Of a stretch of 64,000 nucleotides of DNA, positions 1-9,392 are shown piece after piece; positions within the stretch are counted from its first letter, which is position 1; each line of letters begins with the position of its first letter. The position numbers were made by a program, and so were the translations under genes. The notes below the pieces were generated by a model, which was not told the DNA's origin, ran no database searches, and was given only the letters and a program-made list of their open reading frames with translations. The stretch is from contig NZ_ASGZ01000008.1 of NCBI RefSeq assembly GCF_000495475.1, positions 1 through 64,000 of the forward strand. Reading direction: 5' to 3'. The DNA is from Candidatus Halobonum tyrrellensis G22 (GTDB lineage Archaea; Halobacteriota; Halobacteria; Halobacteriales; Haloferacaceae).

Positions 1-59
1 ACGGCACGGTGGAGGAGGCGCGCGGCGCGCCCCCGACGCCCGGGTGGGAGAGCGAGTAG
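1..59 (+). CDS. C-terminal tail of an upstream gene (partial)
   Basis: From base 3 an open frame with GC in almost every third position runs to a TAG at 57-59 and ends in the residues GWESE. It looks like the last 18 or so codons of a gene that begins before the window. Too little is visible to name it. Confidence 0.3.
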   Translation, partial: GTVEEARGAPPTPGWESE

Positions 60-196
60 CGCGCGGCGGGGCGCACGACCCGGGTCGAGCGGGCGGCCGA
101 CCCGCTCGACGGCGGCCGGCGGGGACGGCCTGGACCCCCCGACGGTCTCGCGCACGTCCGCACAACCGTTATTCGCCGGGCGGCTCTGTCTCACCC

Positions 197-1276
197 ATGC
201 GTGTTCTCGTGACCGGTGCGACCGGGTTCGTCGGCGGCCGCCTCGTCTCGAAGCTCCGGGAGACGGACCACGAGGTGACCGTGACGGTGCGCGACCCCGA
301 CGAGTACGACGCGCCGGACGGCGTCGGCGTGGTCCGCGCCGACCTGCTCGAACCCGACGACTGTCGGCTGATCAGGGAGCCCGGCTCCGACGCGCCCGTC
401 GGAACCGACGACGGCGACAGCGACGCCGACAGCGGCGCAGACGACGAGGGCGGGAGCGGGGACGAGGACGACGGCGACGACGAGGGTCGGTGGCTCGGGG
501 ACGTGATCGCCGACCTGGACGTCGAGGCGGCGTACTACCTGGTCCACTCGATGGGGGCGGGCGACGACTTCGCCGAGCTCGACCGGACGCTGTCGGCCAA
601 CTTCGCCGCCGCCGCGGACGGCGGCGGCGTCTCGCGGGTGATCTACCTCGGGGGGCTGGGCGAGGACGACGACGACCTCTCCGAGCACCTCCGCTCGCGC
701 CGGGAGGTCGAGCGGATGCTCGCAGACGGCGACTACGACCTGACCGTGCTCCGGGCGGCGGTGGTCATCGGCGACGGCAGCGCGAGCTTCGCCATCATCC
801 GCCAGTTGGCCGAGAAGCTCCCGGTGATGGTGACGCCCCAGTGGGTCCGCACGGAGTGTCAGCCCATCTACGTCGACGACGTGGTCGCGTACCTCGCGGG
901 CGTGCTCGACGCGCCCGAGACCGCGGGCGAGACGTACGAGATCGGCGGGCCGGAGTCGCTGACCTACGAGGACGTGCTCCGGCGGACCCGACGGGCGCTC
1001 GGCGGCGAACTCCGGGTGGTGCCGGTGCCGGTGCTCACGCCGCGGCTCTCCGTGGGCTGGGTCCGACTCGTCACCGACGTCGACCCCGACGTGGTCGAAC
1101 CGCTCGTCGAGGGGATGGGCAACCGGGTCGTCGTCTCCGACCACCGGATCGAGGAGGTCGTTCCGGTCGACCGGACCGGGTTCGACGAGGCGGTCCGGCG
1201 CGCGCTCGACGCCGAGGACGCCCGCCGCGGCGTCGGCGTGAGCGAGTCGGAGGCCGACTCGGAGGTCCCGGTGTGA
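197..1276 (+). CDS. NAD(P)-binding epimerase-like protein (atypical SDR)
   Basis: A 359-residue protein that opens with the Rossmann dinucleotide-binding motif TGATGFVGGRL, typical of NAD-dependent epimerases and the NmrA/SDR-a5 group. A Tyr-containing YYLVHSMG stretch sits where these families have the active-site loop. An acidic insert of about 40 residues (around residues 70-115) interrupts the fold, as is common in haloarchaea. The ATG at 197 is chosen because the motif begins directly after it; an upstream extension in frame is low quality. The substrate cannot be read from sequence; relatives act on nucleotide sugars or quinone-linked partners. The stop overlaps the next gene by GTGA, so the two are probably co-translated. 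Confidence 0.8.
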   Translation: MRVLVTGATGFVGGRLVSKLRETDHEVTVTVRDPDEYDAPDGVGVVRADLLEPDDCRLIREPGSDAPVGTDDGDSDADSGADDEGGSGDEDDGDDEGRWLGDVIADLDVEAAYYLVHSMGAGDDFAELDRTLSANFAAAADGGGVSRVIYLGGLGEDDDDLSEHLRSRREVERMLADGDYDLTVLRAAVVIGDGSASFAIIRQLAEKLPVMVTPQWVRTECQPIYVDDVVAYLAGVLDAPETAGETYEIGGPESLTYEDVLRRTRRALGGELRVVPVPVLTPRLSVGWVRLVTDVDPDVVEPLVEGMGNRVVVSDHRIEEVVPVDRTGFDEAVRRALDAEDARRGVGVSESEADSEVPV

Positions 1277-2142
1277 CAAGAGAGGGGAACGACGGCTCCG
1301 AGGGCGGCGACCCGGACGCGGAGGGCGTCGACGGGACGGACGACCCGCACGGGAGCGACGACGCGGAGGACGCCGAGGACACGAGCACTCGCCTCCCCGA
1401 GTTCGGCGAGGTGTGGGTGTACGAGAGCATCGTGCGCGCGCTCCCGGGTGCGAACCTCTCGCCGACTGCCGCCATCACGCTCCAACTCGCGCTGTTCGAG
1501 GTGGGCGTGCTCCTGTTCGCGTGGGGGTACGGGCTGTGGAACGCGGCCGCCGCCGGCACCGCCGCGGTGTTCGTCGCCGCCGTCGGGAGCTACCTTCTGT
1601 TGCGGCTGGGCGACAGCAACCGGACGCTCGACGCGCCGACGACGTACACCCGCCTGCTGTTCGGGTCGAGCATCGAGGTGGTGCTGGCGGTGCTCGCGTT
1701 CATCGCGCTCGTCACCCACCTGTTCGTCTACGACCCCCAGCACGTCGGCGAGACGCTCCCGATGGCGCAGTGGGCCCCGATACCGATCCCCCGCTCGGAG
1801 ACCCCGCTCGTCACCGCGCTGTTCGGGCCGGAACCGCCGGTGCCCGTCGTGTTCCTCTCGCTGTTGGTCCTCTGGGACGTCTGCTACCGGATCGGCGTCT
1901 CGTGGTGGATCGCGGTCGTCTCGCTGTACGGCGAACTCAGGCTACCGCTCCCGCCGGAGTCGGGCGACGAGTTCCGCCGGATCGACTACCTCAACGTCGC
2001 GTTCGCGCTCGCACAGCTCGTGTTGGTGCCGTTCATCCGCGACCGCCCGGCGCTGTTGCTCGCGGTGTGTGGACACGTCCTCGCGGTGTTCGTGGTGTCG
2101 GGCGCCGCCGTCGCGATATCCTACCGGCGGGAGGCGGCCTGA
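1273..2142 (+). CDS. Haloarchaeal multi-pass membrane protein
   Basis: A 289-residue protein starting at a GTG that overlaps the previous stop by four bases. The first 45 or so residues are very acidic and low in complexity. The rest holds about six hydrophobic segments (for example AAITLQLALFEVGVLLF and VVLAVLAFIALVTHLF). It is an integral membrane protein of unknown function. Tight coupling to the epimerase-like gene suggests a shared role, possibly in lipid or envelope chemistry, but this is inference. No catalytic motif is visible. Confidence 0.75.
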   Translation: MTREGNDGSEGGDPDAEGVDGTDDPHGSDDAEDAEDTSTRLPEFGEVWVYESIVRALPGANLSPTAAITLQLALFEVGVLLFAWGYGLWNAAAAGTAAVFVAAVGSYLLLRLGDSNRTLDAPTTYTRLLFGSSIEVVLAVLAFIALVTHLFVYDPQHVGETLPMAQWAPIPIPRSETPLVTALFGPEPPVPVVFLSLLVLWDVCYRIGVSWWIAVVSLYGELRLPLPPESGDEFRRIDYLNVAFALAQLVLVPFIRDRPALLLAVCGHVLAVFVVSGAAVAISYRREAA

Positions 2143-2158
2143 CCCCCGGGGTCGCCGC

Positions 2159-2329
2159 TCACTCGCCGCGCATCTCGCGGAACTGGTCGAGGAGCGCCTC
2201 CGTCGACTCGCCCGAGTCGTACGACAGTTCGCCCCGGTACTCCGACCGCTCGTCGGCGAACTCCGCGTCGAGTTTCGCCTTCTGCTCGCGGCGTTCGTGT
2301 TCGTCCTCGTCGTATGATCCCAACGACAT
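2159..2329 (-). CDS. Small acidic haloarchaeal protein (DUF5786-like)
   Basis: A 56-residue protein starting MSLGSYDEDEHERREQ and ending FREMRGE. It is highly charged, has no cysteine or membrane segment, and matches my recollection of the haloarchaeal DUF5786 family, which has no known function. A CTTAAG TATA-like box at about 2357-2362 is roughly 30 bases upstream of the ATG, which implies a leaderless transcript. It ends 16 bases from the convergent membrane protein gene. Confidence 0.75.
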   Translation of the reverse strand: MSLGSYDEDEHERREQKAKLDAEFADERSEYRGELSYDSGESTEALLDQFREMRGE

Positions 2330-2552
2330 AGTGTATCACATACCAAGGACGACTACGGCTTAAGGGTTGCCACTAGTTAGCACGTGGGTTGGAGACGGCA
2401 GCCGCTCGGCGAGTAACGGCGGCCGAGGTGGCACGTGACGACTTACCACGATTACCGTATGAATCTACCGGTCGGTCTCACCGCGGCGTCGGCCGAAACG
2501 CACCCCCGGCGGCGCCCCGCGGAGGCGGTGGGTTGAAACGAGGGGGGGACCG

Positions 2553-3602
2553 ATGGCCGGTGTGGCACGTCCGCTCCGGTTCAGGTACGCCCCGGGAACG
2601 TGGTCGAACTCGCGCGTCGAGTCGGAGGTGTTCGACGACCTCGACGCCAACCTCGGGGCGACGGCGACGGGACCGTGGTTCAAGCCGCCGGGCGGGTACG
2701 AGGCGCGCCGGTTCGAGATGGACGACGGCAGCCTCGCGCTGTTCTGCTGGACCGACGACGACGAGGGACCTGAGGGGACGGGCGGCGGACCCGGCGCCTA
2801 CTGGCTGGGCAACACCGAGACGCCGTCGGCGCTGTGGCGGACCGACAAGTACGCGTTCGCGGACGTTCCCTACGCCGTCACGCGGTGGGCCGAGCGCGAA
2901 CTCACCGCGGGACTCCACGAGGAGGAGCCGTGGCTCGCGGACTACCCGCACCTGTCGTGGTTCTTCCTCACCGTCTTCTGCTCGAAGGACGGCGCCGAGA
3001 CCACCCGGGAGTTCTTCCGCGACCACCGCGCGGGGTTCCCCGACACCAGCCGGGAGGCCGCGCTGTCGTTCTACGAGGAGTTCCTCTCGACGGGCGTCCT
3101 CGACGACTACCGCGAGGAGATGGCCGGGAAACTCGGAACCTCCGAGTACTTCGACCGGACGCGGATGACGGCGACGATGGGCGAGTTCGACGTGGCCCGC
3201 CTGCTGACGCTCGCGGAGTACGACATCGTCCCGGAGATAGAGGTGGCGACCGACCACGTCATCGACTACCGCGCGGTGCGCGACGACGGCACCGCGACGC
3301 TGGTGGAGGTGACGCGGCCGGTGCCGACCAACCGCCGGTCGGCGGGCACGCCCGCGGCGGCGGTGCGCGACACCGTCGCCACCAAGACCAGCGGTCAGTT
3401 GGAGCAACACGGCGGCGGCGTCACCCTGTTCGTCGACTGCTCGTCGTTCCCCGACGACGACTGGGCGGCCGTCCGCGGCGAACGGTCCGACGTGGGCCAC
3501 CGCCCGGCCGTCGTCTTCCGCTCCCGGCCGGACGGGCGGACCGAGGCGTACGCGACGGGGTCGGTCCCGCTCGAGTTGGACGCGGCCGTCGAGTGGGTGT
3601 AG
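2553..3602 (+). CDS. Conserved haloarchaeal protein (DUF5784-like)
   Basis: A 349-residue soluble protein with no signal peptide or membrane segment. The start MAGVARPLRFRYAPGTWS and the length fit my memory of the uncharacterised haloarchaeal DUF5784 family. It contains several aromatic stretches (HLSWFFLTVFCSK) and a basic patch near residue 250 with TRPVPTNRRS. In-frame starts are ATG 2553 and GTG 2562; the ATG follows a G-rich stretch that could act as a ribosome-binding site, so it is preferred. No catalytic signature is evident and the function is unknown. Confidence 0.75.
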   Translation: MAGVARPLRFRYAPGTWSNSRVESEVFDDLDANLGATATGPWFKPPGGYEARRFEMDDGSLALFCWTDDDEGPEGTGGGPGAYWLGNTETPSALWRTDKYAFADVPYAVTRWAERELTAGLHEEEPWLADYPHLSWFFLTVFCSKDGAETTREFFRDHRAGFPDTSREAALSFYEEFLSTGVLDDYREEMAGKLGTSEYFDRTRMTATMGEFDVARLLTLAEYDIVPEIEVATDHVIDYRAVRDDGTATLVEVTRPVPTNRRSAGTPAAAVRDTVATKTSGQLEQHGGGVTLFVDCSSFPDDDWAAVRGERSDVGHRPAVVFRSRPDGRTEAYATGSVPLELDAAVEWV

Positions 3603-3660
3603 TCGGTCGAAAGAAGTCGAACGCTGGACCGTGCCCGGACCGACGGGACCGTCCGACGGG

Positions 3661-3945
3661 TCAGAACGAGACCTGTTCGGGACCGTCCTCGGCGACGGTC
3701 GGCGCGTCGCGGTCGCTGTAGAAGCGCCGCCCGACCGCCTCGTGGCCGACGTTGCCCTGGAGCGTCTCGTGGACCTCGGTCGACGAGAGGAACGTCTCCT
3801 GGCTCGTGCGGCCGAGCACGCTCCCGAGCGTCTCCGACCCCTCGGGCAGTTCGATCCGGCTCTCGCCGTAGGCGTCTATCAGTTCGTCGCTGGTCGCGGG
3901 GTACTGGTGCGTCGATAGCTTCTCCCCCAGGCCTTTCAGGCGCAT
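3661..3945 (-). CDS. Small haloarchaeal protein (DUF5789/DUF2795-like)
   Basis: A 94-residue protein starting MRLKGLGEKLSTHQYPATSD, a beginning I associate with the haloarchaeal DUF5789 family, related to DUF2795 of bacteria, whose members may be small helical nucleic-acid or regulatory proteins. The function is unknown. Start choice: a TATA-like GGTTAAGG on the minus strand at about 3968-3975 lies 27 bases from this ATG and fits leaderless transcription. The longer frame to 3978 would begin upstream of that predicted start. Confidence 0.75.
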   Translation of the reverse strand: MRLKGLGEKLSTHQYPATSDELIDAYGESRIELPEGSETLGSVLGRTSQETFLSSTEVHETLQGNVGHEAVGRRFYSDRDAPTVAEDGPEQVSF

Positions 3946-3997
3946 ACACGAGTGGAGCCGCGAGATAACCTTAACCATTGTCCATGCATGTCCTTGG

Positions 3998-4035
3998 AGA
4001 GGGCATACCCTCTAGTCACGACTAAGGTACCCTTA
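3998..4035. repeat. Two short dyads in the intergenic region
   Basis: AGAGGG at 3998-4003 pairs with CCCTCT at 4008-4013 around a 4-base loop. TAAGG at 4023-4027 pairs with CCTTA at 4031-4035 around TAC. They lie upstream of the DUF5789-like gene promoter and of the PHP gene, in a stretch richer in AT than its surroundings. They could be regulator-binding sites; nothing else supports a role. Confidence 0.35.
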
Positions 4036-4136
4036 ATTACGATCTACGGCTGCGGCGCAGTCACCGGGTTTCGGAGGCTTCCAGGCCGTGGTCGCCCCAC
4101 CGCAACGCTTTCACCCCCGCCGCCGGACCGCGGCGT

Positions 4137-4955
4137 ATGGTCGTCGCGGACCTCCACGCGCACACGACGCTGTCGGACGGGACGCTCACGCTGGAGACGC
4201 TGCCCGCCGCCGCCGCCCGCGCGGGCGTCGAGGCGGTGGCGCTCACCGACCACGACCGGTTCCACCCGGGGTTGAACGCGCCCGTGAGCGACGTCGGCGG
4301 CGTGACCGTGGTCCGCGGCATCGAACTCCGGGTCGAGACGGGCGGCGAGCGGGTCGACCTGCTGGGGTACGGGCTGTGCGAGACCGACGCGCTCCGCGCG
4401 GAGTGCGAGCGCCTCCAGCGCGACCGGGTCGAGCGCGGCCAGCGGATCATCGAGGCGGTCGAAGCCGAGACGGGCGTCGACCTGGAGCTGGAGCCACGCG
4501 AGGGGCTGGGGCGGCCCCACGTCGCGCGCGCCGTCGCGGCGAGCGACGCGCCGTACGACGTCGACGGCGCGTTCGAACACCTGATCGGGAACGACGGCCC
4601 GTGTTTCGTCGCACGCGACGTGACGCCGTACGAACGGGGGCGCGACCTGCTCGCCGACGCGTGCGCGCTCGTCGGTCTCGCGCACCCGTTCCGGTACGAC
4701 GACCCCGGCGCGGCGCTCGACCTGTGTGCGGACCTGGACGCCGTCGAGCGCCACTACCCCTACGGCGACCGGGGGACCGACGACCCCGCGCGCGTCGAAC
4801 GGGTCGCACGCGAACACGACTTGCTCCTCACGGGCGGGAGCGACGCCCACGACGAGCGGCTCGGCGTCGCCGGACTGGGGGCGGACGGGTGGGCGGCCGT
4901 CCGCGAACGGCTCCCGGACGACCCCGCGGCCGGGGACCGAAACAGGCGGGTTTAA
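4137..4955 (+). CDS. PHP-domain phosphoesterase
   Basis: A 272-residue PHP (polymerase and histidinol phosphatase) domain protein. Metal-binding motifs are in the family order: DLHAHTTLSDG at the start, ALTDHDRF around residue 38, GIELRV around residue 62, AHPFRYD around residue 180 and GSDAHDERLGVAG near the C-terminus. Related proteins hydrolyse phosphoesters such as 3',5'-nucleoside bisphosphates or RNA ends using two or three metal ions. The substrate is not determined. A TATA-like signal in its stop region probably serves the next small gene. Confidence 0.88.
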   Translation: MVVADLHAHTTLSDGTLTLETLPAAAARAGVEAVALTDHDRFHPGLNAPVSDVGGVTVVRGIELRVETGGERVDLLGYGLCETDALRAECERLQRDRVERGQRIIEAVEAETGVDLELEPREGLGRPHVARAVAASDAPYDVDGAFEHLIGNDGPCFVARDVTPYERGRDLLADACALVGLAHPFRYDDPGAALDLCADLDAVERHYPYGDRGTDDPARVERVAREHDLLLTGGSDAHDERLGVAGLGADGWAAVRERLPDDPAAGDRNRRV

Positions 4956-4979
4956 CCCCGAGCGGCCCGGAGCACGGGT

Positions 4980-5150
4980 ATGCGGTGTCACTACTGCGAA
5001 CGCGAGGCCGCCTACACCGCCGACCGCGACGGCGTCAGGGTCGGTCTCTGTGAGAACCACTTCCGCGAGCGCGTCGAGGAACTCGCCGAGAGCGAGGGAC
5101 TCGAAGCGCTCCGCGAGCGCGTGGACGTCACCCACGCCGACGACGAGTAG
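4980..5150 (+). CDS. Small zinc-finger-like protein (DUF6757-like)
   Basis: A 56-residue protein with CHYC near the N-terminus and a later Cys-x2-His pair (LCENHF), a likely one-zinc knuckle, followed by a charged helix. It resembles the haloarchaeal DUF6757 family as I remember it; the function is unknown. A GTTTAACC box at about 4951 overlaps the stop codon of the PHP gene and is about 27 bases before this ATG, so the gene probably has its own leaderless transcript despite the close spacing. Confidence 0.75.
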   Translation: MRCHYCEREAAYTADRDGVRVGLCENHFRERVEELAESEGLEALRERVDVTHADDE

Positions 5151-5309
5151 CGAGTCACCACCGACCGCCGACCGCACTCTCCCCGGTCAGCCGCCCTTCC
5201 GCGCTCCTCCGCCCTCCGTACCGTCGGGTGCGGGACGCTCGTTCCTCGTTTCTCGGCGGGACTGCATCCGTATCTCGCTCTTCTCGGCTGGACCGCGTCC
5301 GTCTCCCGT

Positions 5310-5840
5310 TCACCACAGCAGGTCGACGCCGAGGACGTACAGCCCCGCGAGCGCGGCCTCGAAGACGAGCGTGCCGACCGCCGACAGCGCGAGGAACCGC
5401 CGGCCGTCCATCTCCGCGAGTCCCGCCGGCACCGTGAGCATCCCCCGGGTGAACAGCATCGCGTTCGACGCCGGGACGACGAGCGGTCCCCACCGGTCGA
5501 ACCAGCCGTCGAACCGGTCGAGCGTCGACTCGCTCACGCGGAACCACCGCTTCTCTAAGAGCCACTCGCGGCCGCCCCGCTGGGCGAGTTTGAACAGCGC
5601 GAACTGGCCGACCGTCGCCCCACAGACCGCCACCCCGAGCACCGCCGCGACGGTGCTCACCTCGTAGCCCAACAGGACCAGCGTGCCGGGAACGAGCAGT
5701 TCGCTCGGTACGAAGTACATCAGCATCGCCCCCTCCAGGACGAACACGAGAAACAGCACGGCGAGGGCGTACTCCGACGTGATGAGGGCTTCGAGCCACG
5801 GCGGGAACTCGCCAACGATACCCTGGAGCGGGACCGGCAC
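5310..5840 (-). CDS. DedA/VTT-family membrane protein
   Basis: A 176-residue integral membrane protein of the DedA (VTT, SNARE-associated) type. It has about five hydrophobic segments and the family-typical FVPSELLVPGTLVLLGY region, with VVPASNAMLFTRGMLTVPAGL matching the conserved second half (usually R-x-x-P-x-x-R/AG). DedA relatives flip or transport phospholipids such as C55-P or PE in bacteria. The first conserved Glu/Pro motif is present but short, and the lipid handled is unknown. The 160 bases downstream (5151-5309) hold nothing recognisable. Confidence 0.8.
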   Translation of the reverse strand: MPVPLQGIVGEFPPWLEALITSEYALAVLFLVFVLEGAMLMYFVPSELLVPGTLVLLGYEVSTVAAVLGVAVCGATVGQFALFKLAQRGGREWLLEKRWFRVSESTLDRFDGWFDRWGPLVVPASNAMLFTRGMLTVPAGLAEMDGRRFLALSAVGTLVFEAALAGLYVLGVDLLW

Positions 5841-6011
5841 GGGAGCGGGTTACAGGGGGGGCGGCATATGGCTTCTGTCACGCGCCGTCGCGCCGTCACG
5901 CGCTGTCACGCCGCGCGCGCTCGCACCGCCGGGGGCCGAGGGCATCCCCTCGGCGGGGGGCGAGCGCGGCCGGAGCGCGGGGTTTACGCCGCCGCCCGCC
6001 CGAGTTCGGGT

Positions 6012-6992
6012 ATGGACCTGACCGACCGACCGCGGCGGCTCCGGACCGACGGCGTCCGCCCGCTGGTCTCGGAGACGAGCCTCGCCGCGTCGGACCTGAT
6101 CGCGCCGGTGTTCGTCGACGCCACCGCCGACGAGCGGGTGCCGATCGAGTCGATGCCGGGCCACGAGCGCGTGCCGGTCGACGACGCCGTCGCGCGCGTC
6201 GAGGAGGTCCGCTCGACGGGCGTCGAGGCGGTCATGCTGTTCGGCATCCCCGAGTCGAAAGACCCCGAGGGGTCGCGCGCGTACGCCGACGACGGCGTCG
6301 TCCAGCGTGCGGTCCGCGCGGTCACCGCCGAGACGGACGCGTACGTCATCACCGACGTCTGCCTCTGTGAGTACACCGACCACGGCCACTGCGGTGTCGT
6401 CGAGGCGTCGGCCGAGGAGAACCCGACGCTGACCGTCGAGAACGACGCGACGCTCGACCTGCTCTCGCGGACCGCCACCTCACACGCCGCGGCGGGCGCG
6501 GACATGGTCGCCCCCTCCTCGATGACCGACGGGATGGTCGGCGCCATCCGCTCGTCGCTCGACGCCGACGGGTACACCGAGGTGCCGGTGATGAGCTACG
6601 CCGCGAAGTACGAGTCGGCGTTCTACGGCCCGTTCCGCGACGCCGCCGACGGCGCGCCCGCGTTCGGCGACCGTCGCCACTACCAGATGGACCCGGCGAA
6701 CCGCCGCGAGGCCGTCCGCGAGACCCGCCTCGACGTCGAACAGGGCGCGGACGTGCTGATGGTCAAGCCCGCGCTGCCGTACCTCGACGTCGTGAGCGAC
6801 GTGCGCCGGGAGTTCGACCACCCCGTCGCGGCGTACAACGTCTCGGGCGAGTACGCGATGCTCCACGCCGCCGCCGAACGGGGATGGCTCGACCTGGAGG
6901 CGACCGCCCGCGAGTCGCTCCTCGGCATCAAGCGCGCGGGTGCCGATCTAATCCTCACGTACTTCGCCGAGGACGTAGCCGAGACGCTCTGA
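6012..6992 (+). CDS. hemB: Delta-aminolevulinic acid dehydratase (porphobilinogen synthase)
   Basis: A 326-residue HemB that condenses two 5-aminolevulinate molecules to porphobilinogen in tetrapyrrole (haem, cobalamin) synthesis. The metal-site cluster DVCLCEYTDHGHCG contains the three cysteines of zinc-type enzymes. The two active-site lysines lie in SYAAKYESAFYGPF and LMVKPALPYLD. Length is normal. The ATG at 6012 is used because the conserved N-terminus begins there and a GTTTACG box lies about 30 bases upstream; a longer in-frame extension is Arg-rich and non-coding in character. Confidence 0.95.
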   Translation: MDLTDRPRRLRTDGVRPLVSETSLAASDLIAPVFVDATADERVPIESMPGHERVPVDDAVARVEEVRSTGVEAVMLFGIPESKDPEGSRAYADDGVVQRAVRAVTAETDAYVITDVCLCEYTDHGHCGVVEASAEENPTLTVENDATLDLLSRTATSHAAAGADMVAPSSMTDGMVGAIRSSLDADGYTEVPVMSYAAKYESAFYGPFRDAADGAPAFGDRRHYQMDPANRREAVRETRLDVEQGADVLMVKPALPYLDVVSDVRREFDHPVAAYNVSGEYAMLHAAAERGWLDLEATARESLLGIKRAGADLILTYFAEDVAETL

Positions 6993-7232
6993 GCCGCGGC
7001 GACCGGCGGCTACACTACACCGAGGCGCCGGTTCCCCCGTTTCGTCCGGAACCGGGGCCGCGCCGTTCGCTCGACAGCCGACGGGTGGGGCTTTCACGGT
7101 AGTTACCACCGTCGCCGTCCCCACCCGGTGGACTGGATCGCTCGAATCGACGAAGCCGCACCCCGAGACGGCCGAGACCACGTCCGCTCGGAGGCGAGCG
7201 TTTAACCCCGAGAGCGACCGAGAGAGGGACGA

Positions 7233-8741
7233 ATGGCGACAGCGGACGCGAGCGACGACCCGGACGGCGAGTACGACCCCGACGAGTTCCCCGTCCCGGC
7301 GCTCGAAGCGCGCGCCCAGCGGTGTGCGGCCCGGCTGCGGGAGGCCGACCGCGTGCTGGTGGCGTCGCACATCGACGCCGACGGGCTGACGAGCGCGGCT
7401 GTCGCGGCGGCGGCGCTCGAACGCGCGGGGGTACCGTTCGAGAGCCTGTTCTCGAAACAGCTCGACGCCGACGACCTCGACCGGATCGCGGCCACCGACC
7501 ACGACACCGTGCTGTTCACCGACTTCGGGAGCGGGCAACTCGACCTCATCGCGCGCCACGAGGAGCGGGGCGCGTTTACGCCCGTGATAGCGGACCACCA
7601 CCAGCCCGCCGACGCCGACGGACGAAGCCCGTCCGCCAGCGGGACGGAGTCCCGCCCCGTCGACACCGAGTTTCACCTCAACCCGCTGTTGGAGGGGGTC
7701 GACGGCGCCTCGGAGCTGTCGGGCGCGGGGGCGACGTACCTGCTCGCGCGCGCGCTCGAAGCCGACGGCACCGACAACCGCGACCTGGCGGCGCTCGCGG
7801 TCGTGGGTGCCGTCGGAGACATGCAGGACGGCGAGGACGGCCTGTCGGGCGCAAACGAGCGGTTGGTCGCCGACGGCGTCGCCGCGGGCGCGCTCGAAGC
7901 GGAGACCGACCTCGCGCTGTACGGCAGACAGACCCGGCCGCTGCCAAAACTCCTCCAGTACGCCTCCGAGGCGCGGATTCCGGGCATCTCCGACGACGAG
8001 GCCGGCAGCGTCGAGTTCCTCTCGGGGCTGGACGTGCCGATGCGCGACGACGACGGCGACTGGCGCCGGTGGGTCGACCTGACGGGTGACGAGCGGCAGA
8101 CGGTCGCGAGCGCGCTCATCCGTCGGGCCGTGGCGTCGGGCGTGCCCGCAGAGCGGGTCGACGGGTTGGTCGGAACGACGTACGTGCTCGCCGACGAGGA
8201 GCCGGGGACCGAACTCCGCGACGTCAGCGAGTTCTCCACGCTGCTCAACGCAACCGCGCGCTACGAGCGAGCGGACGTGGGGCTGGCGGTCTGTCTCGGC
8301 GACCGCGACGAGGCGCTCGCGCGCGCGCGGACACTCCTCCGCAACCACCGGCGGAACCTCTCGGAGGGGCTACAGTGGGTGAAAAACGAGGGTGTGACGA
8401 CCGAGGAGCACCTCCAGTGGTTCGACGCCGGCACCCGGATACGCGAGACCATCGTCGGCATCGTCGCCGGGATGGCGGTCGGTGCCGCGGGCGTCTCCCG
8501 GAGCAAGCCAATCGTCGCGTTCGCCGACGCGGGCGACGGCGAGGTGAAGGTATCCGCGCGCGGCAGCGGCCACCTCGTCCGCTCGGGACTCGACCTCTCG
8601 GCCGTGATGCGCGAGGCGTCCCGAGCGGTCGGCGGCGACGGCGGCGGTCACGACGTGGCCGCGGGCGCCACCATCCCCGAGGGGGAGCGGGAGGTGTTCC
8701 TCGCCGCGGCCGACGAGGCGGTCGGCGAACAGGTCAAGTGA
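7233..8741 (+). CDS. DHH-family phosphoesterase (RecJ/GAN-like nuclease)
   Basis: A 502-residue DHH/DHHA1 protein. Motifs in order are SHIDADGLTSAA (residues about 45-56), a DFGSG box, and ADHHQPAD, with a DHHA1 GSGHLVRSG-like region and GGGHDVAAGA at the C-terminus. Archaeal relatives (GAN, RecJ1/2) are 5'-3' single-strand DNA exonucleases linked to the CMG replicative helicase or to repair; some haloarchaeal paralogues are of unclear specificity. A GTTTAACC box at about 7200-7207 gives a leaderless start. The 240 bases upstream hold no other gene. Confidence 0.87.
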   Translation: MATADASDDPDGEYDPDEFPVPALEARAQRCAARLREADRVLVASHIDADGLTSAAVAAAALERAGVPFESLFSKQLDADDLDRIAATDHDTVLFTDFGSGQLDLIARHEERGAFTPVIADHHQPADADGRSPSASGTESRPVDTEFHLNPLLEGVDGASELSGAGATYLLARALEADGTDNRDLAALAVVGAVGDMQDGEDGLSGANERLVADGVAAGALEAETDLALYGRQTRPLPKLLQYASEARIPGISDDEAGSVEFLSGLDVPMRDDDGDWRRWVDLTGDERQTVASALIRRAVASGVPAERVDGLVGTTYVLADEEPGTELRDVSEFSTLLNATARYERADVGLAVCLGDRDEALARARTLLRNHRRNLSEGLQWVKNEGVTTEEHLQWFDAGTRIRETIVGIVAGMAVGAAGVSRSKPIVAFADAGDGEVKVSARGSGHLVRSGLDLSAVMREASRAVGGDGGGHDVAAGATIPEGEREVFLAAADEAVGEQVK

Positions 8742-8810
8742 CTCGACGGGCGGGGCGGTAAACGACGGAACCGCGGTAGAAACGGGAGCGGTCGTCGCGC
8801 GGCGGGCCGG

Positions 8811-9392
8811 TCAGACGGACTCGGACTCGACGTTCGTCTCGCCGATGCTACGGAACAGCATCCGGTAGTCGTCGGGGGCGAACGCGGTCCCGAGGTCGTC
8901 GAGATCCGCCTGCAGCTTCTCGATGCGGTCGAGGAGCGCGTCGTACTCCGAACTCTCGCGGAGTTCCGACCGCGGGCGCTCGGCCTCGAGCAGTGCGCGT
9001 TTCGTGACGAGCGCCGCGGTCCGGCGGAGTTTCTCGTCGTAGTTCGCGCGCGTACCCAGCCGTTCGACCGCCGTGTGGATGTCGTCGCGGGTGGCGGGCT
9101 TGACGAGGTAGAGGTCGAACCCCATCTCGACGATGTCGACGTCGGGTTCGACCGCGGTCACCATCGCGACGCGGCAGTCGAACCCGCGGTCGCGTATCGC
9201 CGTGAGCACCTCCGACCCGGCCATGTCGGGCAGGCGCCTGTCGAGCAGCACGGCGTCCGTCTCGGCGTCGAGCGCGTCGAGGGCGTCCTCGCCGGTGTTG
9301 ACGACCTCCACGTCGTACTGGTCGGCGAGGTAGCCTTCGTAGAGGGCGGCGACTTCCGGCTCGTCCTCTACGATCAGTACACGCCGAATCAC
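8811..9392 (-). CDS. HalX-domain response regulator
   Basis: A 193-residue protein with a receiver domain (acidic pocket ED at 9-11, phospho-acceptor Asp51 in LLDRRLPD, Thr78, Lys97 in VKPAT) followed by the roughly 70-residue helical HalX domain, found only in haloarchaea. The output of HalX is unknown; no DNA-binding domain is obvious. It starts at a GTG and is divergent from the KaiC-like gene. No histidine kinase is adjacent, so its input is unknown; its position at the edge of the motility island is suggestive only. Confidence 0.9.
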   Translation of the reverse strand: MIRRVLIVEDEPEVAALYEGYLADQYDVEVVNTGEDALDALDAETDAVLLDRRLPDMAGSEVLTAIRDRGFDCRVAMVTAVEPDVDIVEMGFDLYLVKPATRDDIHTAVERLGTRANYDEKLRRTAALVTKRALLEAERPRSELRESSEYDALLDRIEKLQADLDDLGTAFAPDDYRMLFRSIGETNVESESV